Source of the DNA: Bombus terrestris
Taxonomy: Eukaryota > Arthropoda > Insecta > Hymenoptera > Apidae
Assembly (NCBI RefSeq): GCF_910591885.1
Contig: NC_063274.1
Span: 11,182,164-11,246,163 of the forward strand
Length of the DNA: 64,000 nucleotides
Reading direction: 5' to 3'
The position numbers and the translations under genes are program-made. Below are positions 26,821 to 37,869 of the stretch, piece after piece (the first letter of the stretch is position 1; the number at the start of each line of letters is the position of its first letter). A model generated the notes under the pieces. It was not told the DNA's origin. It did not search any database and saw only the letters and a list, made by a program, of their open reading frames with translations.

Positions 26821-28444
26821 TTAATCAAAAAAATGATTATCTACTATATATTTTACACATTGGCAAATTAAATTTCTTTCATGTTGAATAGATCTTGAAA
26901 GTAATTTTTGCAATAATTGGGACGTATATGGTTGTTTCTTATTTATCGTTATATTCGAATTTCGTTTTACTGTAATAGGCTGTTTAATCTTAGAAATTTT
27001 AGGAAATGTATCTGTTGACTGCAAATTATTCCCAACAACTTCATTTTTATCAACAATTTCTTTTATTGCACTACTTTCTTCTATTATTATGTCATTATTT
27101 AATTTTATTTGTTTAAGTGGTATTTCTTCGGGTGCATCACCTACAAATATTATTTTATAGAACTTGTATATAAAATATATATGAACATTAAATAATAACT
27201 TCTCCATTACGAACAATGAGTTTATTATAAATTAATATAAATATACCTACTTTCTTCAGAATCACTTCCGTAATTTGATACTAAATTGGGTATGCTACAA
27301 GTAGCAATAGTAAATTTTGGTAATGCAACTAATGTTTCCTCTTCATCAGAAATATAATTATTATTTTCCTTGTAGTCATCTTTAATGTCATTATTAGATT
27401 GATCTTCTGTTTCATTTCTTAAGCTTACTACAAATATTATTCATACAAATATGTTAAAAATGAAAAAGAATATTAAAAAATATATATATAAATTACATGA
27501 ACACAATAATAGAATGCTCACATGTTCCAGAAAATTGATATACACCTCTGTATTTCTCTTTCAGTTCTACAAAATTGTTAGATATCTTGATAGGCTCCTT
27601 CTTTATTGCTGTTTTTTGTTTATTAGAACGTACAAAATTTTTTCTTTTCCGTTTAGTAACCTCTTGTTTCTGTTTAATTATTTCTCCTCTTTGTACCTTT
27701 TCCATTTCTTCTGCCTTTCTCAATTCAACATTAGCTTTTGTAGGATATCTCCTACAATATTATTAAGTATCATACAAATCATTCTTAATTATTACCAGCT
27801 TTAAAAATTATTATAACTTACCTTTTTCGCTCCATTATCCACTTCTCAATCTCTTCTGGAGTTGATACATTTTTTATTTTATGATACAAACCAGTATTAT
27901 GTTGCATAATAATGTGCTTTTCAATAAGTAATGGATGAGCAGAAAAGGTACATCCATCAATACCACAAAGTTTATGTCTCGTTTTGTGTTCAGAAAGAGC
28001 ATCTTCTGATGAAAAATCTTTATCACATATTTCACAATAAAATGATTCATCATCCTCTGAACTGATGTAATTTTCATCTCTTTGATCATATGGTTCTTCA
28101 TCACTTGGATAAAGATGAGCCTAAAAATGGTTACTTCAAATATTTTTTATACATTGTTCACATTCAAATTCAATGCAAAAATACTTCTTGAGGTACAATT
28201 TTTAATGGAAGTAGTAATATGTGAGACTTCGCTGACTTCTTTCAATGTCTGTTTTATACATTAATTCCATGGTTCCATAATTTTTTGTTTTGGTACCATA
28301 TAATACATGAATATTTACTTGAAACTCGAAGAGTGTTGTATTTTTTAAAATAATTCTTTCGTTTAAGACATGATAGATTTTTAGTTCGAATAATTTAGAT
28401 ATAAAGTTATGCATAGAGTAATTGCTTACAAAGATGTTTTGCAT
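26821..28444 (-). CDS. NUFIP1: NUFIP1-like zinc-finger protein, box C/D snoRNP assembly
   Basis: NUFIP1 (yeast Rsa1) bridges the R2TP chaperone and 15.5K/SNU13 during assembly of box C/D snoRNPs and U4 snRNP. Exons: 28430-28444 (candidate, 5 codons), 27822-28120, 27546-27751, 27251-27427 and 26821-27140; 338 residues, shorter than the human 495. It has a C2H2 finger (YCEICDKDF, Cys34 and Cys37, His50 and His54) and a second C/H-rich unit (LCGIDGC...). It then has the family's hallmark: EEIEKWIMERKRRYPTKANV followed by EMEKVQRGEII, the PEP/NUFIP1 region that binds SNU13. A conserved tail motif LVSNYGSDSEES is rebuilt across the exon 4/5 junction through a GTAGGT donor. The short first exon (ATG 28444, donor GTAAGC) fits phase but is the weakest part; the true start could lie elsewhere. 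Tail-to-tail with NAT10. Confidence 0.88.
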
Positions 28445-30089
28445 TAGTAGGTAATGTAAATTAATTCTTAATTGAGATATCTATATTCACATACCTACAT
28501 TCTCAATATAAAGTTTGTAGAAAAGGATATTAAAAATTAATAGGAATTATTAATGGTACTGTAACATATATAAGATTATAGAAGTATTTTTTCATAATTA
28601 TTTGAGTAAAATCAATATTTGATATATGTATATAAGTAAATATAAAAATGTATTACAAATAATGATTATTTGTATGATTGCTATTATATGCAACTATTGC
28701 TTACACTTTGCATTTTAAAATCTTTTCCAGGGTATTCAGAAATTCACTTATTAAGTTTACATAAGTATTATAAACACACATTTATATCTCATATTTTAAA
28801 TCAACAATTAACATAGGATAAATTTTGTGTATAGTTACAAAAAAAGATATTTATGGTTACCACAAATGTATAGCAGTAGAAAGTAATGTAATTTGTAAAA
28901 AATGTAAATATTATAGTCCTAAATATAGAATAGGTTGACAGTATAAAAAGTCCTTCATTAAAACTTCTAAGCAATATAATAAATTCTTATTTTAAATTGT
29001 TTTGAAGTAAAAGTATATCTAATATTGTAAATTAATAATTTTACTTATCACATAATATTAATTAAACAGAGTATATCTTTATTATATGCGATGATGTAAC
29101 GTGTAATTGATCAAAATTTTAGGAAGACAATACTTTTATAAAAGTTATTTGATGCATGAAATCTAAAAAGGTCATTTTCATATTTCAGAACGATTATTGA
29201 ACGCATATTAGAATTCTTTTTGTGGTTTATAGAGTAATTGGGGACACCAGATTTAGAACTTATAGAAATACGATTTATTCTTACAATACGTATCTTAATT
29301 ACAAATTTATCTTGTTCTGAATTTATATTTTGTGGAAGTCATGTATTATTGAAATGAAAATATTCAATACTACGGCACATAATAACAAACAATTACAAAA
29401 ATTGTCATATCTTGATACAGAGCCACAAGCTATGAAGAAAATACTTAAGTAAATTTTATATTGAATAAAATTTGTATGTCGGAGAATATTTTAGCGGTTC
29501 CACGAAATTTTCCATTAAGAATGTTATAGCTTGCAGCACTGTATGCTGGCCAAAGAGCAATTAAAGAGCTTTATGATAACAGAATTAACAAAGGCCAGAT
29601 TTTTATATAGATATATTGGTGTGAAAAAAAGTTAGATATTTAATACTTCTAACATGAAAGTATATCTATAGGAAATATACAAAATTTTACATTTACATAT
29701 AAGCATATACTAATGATGTAAGAAAAAAAAACAGTTTAGTTTTTATAAGTATTACTAAAAATAAGAGAATATCTATTATTCAAATGTTATTCATCATTAA
29801 ACTCTATTTTGTCAAAGTATTTTAGCATGATAGTTTAACATTACACACTTATAATATAAATGCTAAGAATGAACTTATATTGCAAAGAAATGATATTTTA
29901 CAAATGACAAAAGAACGGATAATACAAATTTTGTAATTAAAAATGATACAAGTATTTAAACTGCAGTGTTCTCTAGTATTTATACTGCACATTGAAATAA
30001 GAAAGAATTAAATCGTTCTGAAGTTTGAAAACAGAATACTTGTGTAATTTCAACTGTTCAATTGTTTATATGGAGGAGTAGCCTGAAGC
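28445..30089. other. intergenic / 3' UTR, A+T-rich
   Basis: Between the NUFIP1 start and the stop codon of the next minus-strand gene. It probably includes the 3' UTR of the proline-rich gene. A slightly more balanced patch at 29,470-29,600 has no open frame. Nothing further was seen. Confidence 0.4.
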
Positions 30090-32652
30090 TTAAGACTGTG
30101 CCTGTTCGCTGGAAGGCTGCATCTCCTCCGTTAGCTCCATTTGCTCTGATTGCTCAGTCGCATTCTCAGTTTTCTGAACACCCTCGGATTCGATCGTATT
30201 CTTATCATCTGTTTTTTGACCACCCTGTAATCAAAGCAATTTGTCAACTGTGACAGGAGCCAATTAAATGATGCAAATAATATTTATCTTGTACATAAAT
30301 AATATATTAGTAGTATTATTATCAAAATTAAAAATTTATTATTAGATAAATGTAATTTTTTAGGATCTTTTCATAAAAATACTTTTATTATGTTTTATAA
30401 CTCGAAATATATTATTTTAAATAAAACAATTCATACAAATGAAATAAATAAATGAAATAAATGTATCTACATATATAATTATTATAATGCAATTAAATAT
30501 TGTCAGCTTGTAAATGACTTGAATATCATAAAAAAGTATTTACACTTATAAATTATAACTATAACTGTTCAGCTTGTCTATACATATATATATCATCTCA
30601 CAACATATAAATCTAAATCCTTATATTATATATTATATTAATAACCTTAAATCTTAAGAAATGTTCTAAAAATATTTAATGCAAATTGCTAAAACAAATG
30701 AAGTGGAATTTTATTGTACCTATGATATAGGATACACCAGATACAGTCTTTGATTATTATGTTAATACTCACAAATAGTAGAAGAATACAGAGATATTAA
30801 TTGCATTAAAAGCATGTACAATTACTTGTTACTTATTTCTACAGGGTGGTCTACCTCTTTTGTCCTCTCATTATAATTAAATATTTATTACATAAGTAAT
30901 AGTAATAAAGCTATTGTTAAAACTATTAAAAAAAATGTGCTACAAGTTAGTGTATTATACTCATTTTTTACAATAATTACTGATTATTAAGAATGTGCAG
31001 AATTGTCTCAAGACTTGGAAACTCAAAAGTCTTTGAATCCCACACAGCCATACAGATTACCAATCCTGTAACTGATATTTCACAAACTTTTTGAATTGTA
31101 TAAAAGTATATAACAAGTCTTTCTATAGATATGAAACTGTAAATGGTGTTGTATTTTTAATTGTAGTATAATATCTATAAACATTATAGGAAAATGTATA
31201 GTACACAAAATATCAAGTTATAAATATATAAAATATTGACTCTTCTTTATTAAAATGATTTAAAATTTATTATGCAGAAAATAAAATGATAAAAATTGCA
31301 AACTTAGTTACTGTTGTAATTTTTCCTATATTGTAGGGCTACTACTTTATATATAAATATTACACCTTCTTCTTTTTGCATAATTTGTACATAACGTATT
31401 TTAAATAAAAGATATATGAAATAACTATTAATCAAAAAAGTATAGTTTGATCTCTCTTAATAAATTGTTAGTTATAAAAAGAATATTATTTTATACTATA
31501 TGTACAAAAATTAAATGGAAAAAATACCTGTTCTGGATGTTTTGCAAGATAATCATTTTTAGCATCTCTGATCATCCTTGTTACTTTGTTTCTTAAATCC
31601 TTAAATTCTTCCCATTCTTTTGCATCTTTATTCTTTTTTGCTTTAGCGTACAACTTATTTTTCTTTTGTATTTCACTTCGAATTTCATCAGTCATCCATG
31701 GTTTCTTTAGTTCTAATTCCTAAATAATTATAATATTTTTTAGTCAGAATTTAAATAACTTCAAAATTTGTATTCTTAATTTCTTTTTATACATCAAGGC
31801 ATAAAACAAGTTGCTGTTTATTGTCAATCAATACATTAAATCTTATCAGAAATGTATTATTAGGCAATGAAGAATTTTAATAATTATATCTAGAAACATA
31901 AACTTTTCTCCTTCGTGTGTTTTATAGTAACTAATTTTACATTGATTTATAAATCCATTTTATTTAAATATCATGATCTGAAATAAGTGACTTCAAATAC
32001 AAAAGAAAATTTAGAATAAAAAATAGATAATTATTTCCTTCATAATACTACTGAGACTAAAATACAAATAAATCATATTTAAATAAAAAAAATAATAATC
32101 AATAAATTCATTGCTCATGCCTTTAATCGCATGCAGTTATTATTACATGTTTTGACAAAGTAATAGAATTATTCTCTGTACAACTACACAAATATCAAGA
32201 TGATTAAAAAACTTCATACTTACTTCAAGTTTACTGACTTTTTTTACATTATTCAGTGCTTTGCCTTTTGCATTGCCATTGCCAACTGAAAATCTTGGTC
32301 TCATATGAGATAAAATCTGAGGAGGTAATGCTCTTCTGTGCCAAGGCCTCATTAATGGTCCTCTAGGTCCTACACCTCTTAAACTAATCGGTGGAACCAT
32401 AGGAGCAATACCTCTGACTCTTGGACCAAATAGTGGCATTGGTCCATTTGGTCGATTTACTCCAACTGGTCGTGGTGGTGGTGGTAATCTTTGTCTTATT
32501 GGCCCAAAAACTGGATTCATTGGAGGTGGTGGCATTCTTGGAGGTAAACCAGGAGGTGGAAGTCTACCACCAAATCTAGGAGGTGGTGGAGGTCGTATAC
32601 CAGCGGGTGGGACTCTTGGCCCTAGCAGAGGTCCTCGATTTAAAGGACTCAT
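30090..32652 (-). CDS. proline/arginine-rich protein with LINE-linker-like basic helix domain
   Basis: Three exons join in phase 0: 32224-32652, 31528-31719 and 30090-30224, giving 251 residues. I do not recognise a named family. Residues 1-110 are very rich in Pro, Gly and Arg (GGRLPPPGLPPRMPPPP and similar), resembling proline-rich scaffold or RNA-associated proteins. Residues about 144-207 switch to a compact, highly charged helical segment: KKPWMTDEIRSEIQKKNKLY, a WEEFKDLRNKVTRMIRDAK stretch, then a short tail to HPEQ. That pattern closely resembles the linker between the endonuclease and reverse transcriptase of LINE elements, as remembered. The last exon is acidic and Gln/Glu-rich, ending EQAQS. 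The reading frame is intact, so this looks like a host gene. It is head-to-head with cyclin A, 1.35 kb apart. Confidence 0.82.
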
Positions 32653-34002
32653 CGTTATTTTTTTTTTTGATGTGGATCTTTTTCAATCACTTTTACAATT
32701 TTAAGTAGTAGATGATTGATATACCGTCGAATGCGAAATGTTATTTACGAGGTTAAGACTGTAACTTCACACACTGTTTATGCGAGAAATACGTAATATA
32801 TGTCAATATTATGCACTTCTCGATATTATCGTAATTAAATTTGATTGCAAAACCAATCACGGTATTAGTTGTAGTCGAGAAAATCGTGAAAACATTACGA
32901 ACTTGTACGGAAATAAACCTTTTATACGGCAAATAGCAATCAGTGCCGATGAGCTTGCTCTCGGTAGTCACGAACAACAAACTTTAAGATGTATAAATCG
33001 ATTTGAAATTTCGATATCTGAAAGTAAAAGATATTAGAAAATTGATCTGAAATATTTTGTACAATTTGCAAATTTGATATTGTATAATTAATATTTATTT
33101 TGCTATCTGATTATTTTACCTTTATTTTTCCCTTATTTTTACATTCCCTTCTCAATAGAATTATATTTCCTTATTTTATACTGTCATCTTCGGTGTATAT
33201 AGTATCTATACTATATTAGAAAAAAATAAACAAATAATACTTATTTCATAATTAACTTATAATTTATATATTATTTAATTTAGAAAAAATACGATACATA
33301 TAATTTATTTCATTTCTCTATATAATAATTTTACCATTTTCGTTTTTCAATTCAAATTTTCTTAGTAGTACAACTTTTTAACCAATTCGATTTTTAGCCA
33401 ATCAATTAAAATACATTATAAATAAATTATATAAAAAACTATATCTTCTTTTTTACATAATGCGATAGTAAATGCAAATATCAATCATTAAAGTATTGCT
33501 TTTACATTTAGTTATCTATATTCACTTGAAATAGCTATATTATATGATGAAACTAAGCCTTGAGAAATTTAGGGATAATTCATACGTTTAAAAATGTGTA
33601 TAGATAACAAATTTTTATATTCAAAAAAGTTTTTTTTATCGCACATTAATGTGTATATCTGCCTATAAGCAAGGATAATTTTAAAGGCGCAAGTTAACAC
33701 GTTATTTATCTGATTGGTGTATTTCAGATTTATAAGAGACATGCTCTTCTCATTGGTCTATTTGAGCAACGCTTTTAACGTATCGCCAGCTGTTGAAGTT
33801 ACGTTTGTTTGAAATCAAACGGCAACTGAAGTTTGTTGGGTTGCTTAGAGCTTCGAAATTTTATCTGCCATGTATGGACGATAAATACTCTTAATTGTAA
33901 CAAGAAGAGGGCATGCATAGTGTTTAAAAAGTAATAATAATTTAGAAAAGGAGAAGAATCGATTTATATATAAAAGATTTGGTGTAAAATTGGAACTAAA
34001 TA
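32653..34002. promoter_or_regulatory. divergent upstream region, proline-rich gene and cyclin A
   Basis: Close to cyclin A are two CCAAT boxes in reverse orientation (ATTGG at 33713-33717 and 33752-33756) followed by TTTGAA at 33808-33813. This is the arrangement of NF-Y sites plus a CHR element known from G2/M cell-cycle promoters. The middle of the region (33,050-33,650) is plain A+T-rich DNA. An 85-codon open frame at 32,780-33,037 (+) is probably chance. Confidence 0.45.
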
Positions 34003-35928
34003 ATGGCCACGATTCGAGTACACGAGGATCAAGAAAATCGAATTAGCGATGTTCGTCGCGGCAAAGAAAATATTTCCGTGCCCCTTCAAAATCAAACATT
34101 GCAACCAACAAAACGTGCAGTTTTAGGTGTTCTTCACAATAATTGTAATCGTAATACGAAACCAGTATGTATATATTTCGTAATCTTTCCTCCCGCGTTT
34201 TTCTACACTGGAAAACTCGATATTTATTATTTTTATAGTACACATTAATCAAACTATAGAAAGTGATTTTTGAAGCTGCACAACATTTTTATGACCTTAA
34301 AGTCATTTATTATCAATGTTAATAGTGAAATATATAATTATATTCGTTTGATTTTGTGTAGGAAATATACAAGGATGAAAAGTATCCAAAAACAAAAGCT
34401 GTTATACCTACACAGTTTGAACCTTTTAAAATTTATGATGAGAAAAAGGAGGAAGTTACATTTAAAATCTATGAAGATAAGTTAGAAGAAGAAACTTCTG
34501 TTGCACTTAGAGACACAAAGGATAAGAAAGAAATAAAAGAGAAGGAAGATGTGAAACCAGAAAGAGAGAAGCCAAGGTTAGAAGTGAATCCTATGACTGT
34601 CTCAAATTTACCAACATTTTATAATGCTATTGAAGATATAAATAAAAAGAAAGAAAATGATGTCATTTTTTCACAAGGCAGTCCAATGTCTTTAGAAAAA
34701 TCAATTTCTTATTTGTCTTCCTCAAAGAAAAATCATCAAAAACGAAGAAAGTCTATTAAAGAATTGAGAATGAATTTTTTTGATATAGATGAATATAGAG
34801 CTGATATATATAATTATTTACGTGCTGCAGAAGTATGTATTTACCTAAAATTTCTTTTCTAAATTTAGAGTAATTAATAGATATTAACATACTATTTTAA
34901 TAAAATATTTTATTTTAGATACAGCATAGACCAAAACCAGGCTATATGAAGAAACAACCTGATATAACATATTCAATGAGATCAATATTAGTGGATTGGC
35001 TCGTAGAAGTTGCCGAAGAATATCGGTTACAGACTGAGACACTTTATTTAGCTGTTTCATATATAGATCGCTTTTTATCATACATGAGCGTTGTAAGAGC
35101 AAAATTACAACTTGTAGGTACAGCAGCTATGTTTATTGCTGCGTAAGTTTCATTTATCTATATATCTATTTAATTAATTATATCTAGTCTGTAATTCTTC
35201 AAAAAATAATGTTATACTAATAATTTAGAAAATACGAAGAGATTTATCCACCTGATGTAGGCGAATTTGTATATATCACAGATGACACATATACGAAAAA
35301 ACAAGTATTACGTATGGAGCATTTAATATTGAGGGTTTTATCTTTTGATCTAACTGTTCCAACACCACTTACCTTCCTTATGGAATATTGTATTAGTAAT
35401 AACCTTTCTGAAAAAATTAAATTTTTAGCAATGGTAAATACATTACATATGTTTCCTTATTGTGTTCTCAACACGATATATTAATTTTCATACAAAATTT
35501 TATAGTATCTCTGTGAATTATCAATGCTTGAGGGGGATCCATATCTCCAATTTTTACCTAGTCATTTAGCTGCATCTGCGATTGCACTTGCACGGCATAC
35601 ATTGTTAGAAGAGATGTGGCCACATGAGTTAGAATTATCGTCAGGGTATAGCTTAAAGGATCTTAAAGAATGCATTTTGTGTTTGAATAAAACCTTTTGC
35701 AATGCATTAAATATTCTACAACAAGCCATCCAAGAAAAATACAAAAGCAGCAAGTAAGTTTAGATATTTAATATTCAAAGTAATTCTTTTCTTTTTATCC
35801 TTTAAATCAATGATTTTATCATTATGTATAATATATTTTTATTTAGATATGGACATGTAGCATTATTATTACCACGATGTATTGATAATGTTACACTGAG
35901 CTCTGAAGATGAAGAAGAAAATGCCTAA
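34003..35928 (+). CDS. CycA: cyclin A
   Basis: Regulatory subunit of CDK1/CDK2 for S phase and mitotic entry. Six exons join in frame: 34003-34164, 34362-34832, 34919-35142, 35229-35433, 35506-35753 and 35847-35928; 463 residues, similar to the fly protein. The N-terminus holds degradation signals: a KEN box at residues 21-23 and a destruction box RAVLGVLHN (R38, L41, N46). The low-complexity Lys/Glu stretch of exon 2 precedes the cyclin box, which opens with YMKKQPDITYSMRSILVDWL (the MRAIL motif appears as MRSIL, residues 231-235). The conserved KYEEIYPPDV and the second cyclin fold (YLCELSMLEGDPYL) follow. It ends with an acidic SSEDEEENA. The start ATG is the first in the exon. All features point to type A rather than B. 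Confidence 0.96.
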
Positions 35929-37864
35929 TAGGCATTACACAAAAATAGAAAAATCTAAAAATCTATACATATTTGGAGATAACGAACCTCCCGTTGTAAA
36001 TCCCGTGTTTTGAAAGACAAGGAGGGGATTAGGGCAAGACTGAGCTATTCTTTTACAAATGAAATGAACGAGTTACTTCTATTAACATATGGTCACTATG
36101 TTTAGCCTGAACAAGCATATTGACTTTATTTTTCATATCCCACCACCACCTATACGTTTTATAGGTTGTAGGTAAATTTTAATAACTGTTTTTAGAGCTC
36201 CGTCATTATATTAACGAATGAAGCTCTAAATTACGTTATTTAGGAATTTGTATTTTTATATGCATTTTTTAGACGATTGTTAACAGAACACTTGCTCTAC
36301 ATACATGATATCTAAATTTTGTTGCCAGTGATCTGTCATAAAATAATAGGAAGTGTAAGAAACAATAACTGTATTTATTATTCACATTGTACTAAAAATA
36401 TACATCATTGTGATGGAAACGCGTCTATGTATTAAAATGATTACAACATTCGTCTATTTTTAGGATTCTGACATAGCTATTTATTTACGATCTTTTATGG
36501 TGTAACCAACAAAAGCAATGTTATTAATCACTTTTCTTCATCTATTTTTTAAAAATATATTGTACATATATTTCATAGATCATGCTATTTTAAAGACATT
36601 TCTGTTTATACATACACGTACATTTACAGATAAATTTTCATTTTAAAACATACATTATACGAATGTTCATATGGATACTTTCATCAAATATTAAAAATAT
36701 ATATCATATTTTATGCATGATCTCTGAGCAAAACAAAAGTATTCAAGTGTTTGATACACTATGCGTGTCTATAATGTTCATATTAAAAAGGGATATACAC
36801 ATAATTTTGTTTTTTGTTGTATTTCGATTATAATATTGAATGTTTTAATTATAATATTTACGATATATATAAAGATACATCTCATACGATATTTGTGTAA
36901 TGTTTTTAAAAAGACATGACGAAATCAAATTGTTATGATAAATTATATACTTTGAAAGCAAATTAAGCAGGAAGTTAATAGTTAAATAGCAATATTCAAT
37001 GTTATAACGTTTAGACAATTTTGAATAAGAAACTTTGAAATAGGTTTGAATAGGTTTCAGTAGAATATTGTTTTTCATATGCTATGACAAGAAGAATTAG
37101 GTTATTACTAATATTATTCATAAAATAAATAATGTTATTAATTTCACATATTATGACATGTGTTTTTTTAAATACATAAAACATTTGAATATTCTTAAAG
37201 ATATTCTCTTCATATTATTGATGTTGGTAGTACTGATTTCTCTTGCTTAGCCATTATATTTAATTGTGCGCATGTGTGCGTTGTGCTCTAAACTAGTATT
37301 GACGTTGACAGTTTGCAGTTGATATTTAATAGAAATCTAACGAAAAGGCAATTGTGGGAGTTTCCCGAGATAAAAATTACACATTCCATAATATTATTGA
37401 GGTATAATATTTGATTCAACATTTTCTTACGTTTATTATTAAATAAATATTCTCATTTTATTTCGCATATTATACTCAGTATTTTCGATGTTTTATACAA
37501 TTTAATCATATCTTAAATGAATAAATACATACTTTTAGGTTACTTTTACTTATGTTTTCTGTTGGATAAACAAATTTATTTATAAGATTTTAATTTAACC
37601 TATAAAATGAGTAATATATGTTACATTGATTTGAAAGTCAATGTATTAAAGTAAAATGAAAGTGAAAAATGTTAATATAATAATAAGTAGTTAATATAAT
37701 AGTAACAGTAATATATATTTGTCTCCTATAAAATTGATTGACTGAAAGTTAAACGATAAATGTATGAGAATTTTGTATAAAATAAAAGTTTATATTCATA
37801 GAGTTTTTTTTATATTTAAAAATATTAATACAAAGTTTGTCAATTTGTTTGATATTCTTATTAG
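35929..37864. other. cyclin A 3' UTR and clathrin light chain upstream region
   Basis: The first few hundred bases are probably the cyclin A 3' UTR and include a stem-loop at 36191-36230. The middle (36,400-37,200) is featureless A+T-rich DNA. Near 37,267-37,281 is GTGCGCATGTGTGCG, similar to an NRF-1/Ewg site. A non-coding first exon of clathrin light chain probably ends at 37401 (GAG|GTATAA), with the matching acceptor TTAG at 37861-37864. Confidence 0.4.
36191..36230 (+). promoter_or_regulatory. stem-loop in cyclin A 3' region
   Basis: TTTAGAGCT (36191-36199) pairs with AGCTCTAAA (36222-36230), and TCATT (36203-36207) with AATGA (36217-36221), leaving a three-base bulge and a nine-base loop. 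It lies about 260 bases past the cyclin A stop codon and so probably in its 3' UTR. A regulatory role is inference. Confidence 0.45.
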
Positions 37865-37869
37865 ACAAA

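Noticed and set aside
28202..28444. 80-codon minus frame starting at the same ATG as the NUFIP1 candidate exon
   Set aside because: Past the GTAAGC donor the frame reads A+T-rich intron without similarity to NUFIP1; only the first five codons are used in the model.
32780..33037. 85-codon plus-strand frame upstream of cyclin A
   Set aside because: No motif, overlaps an equally long minus frame, and lies in the 5' region of the divergent gene.
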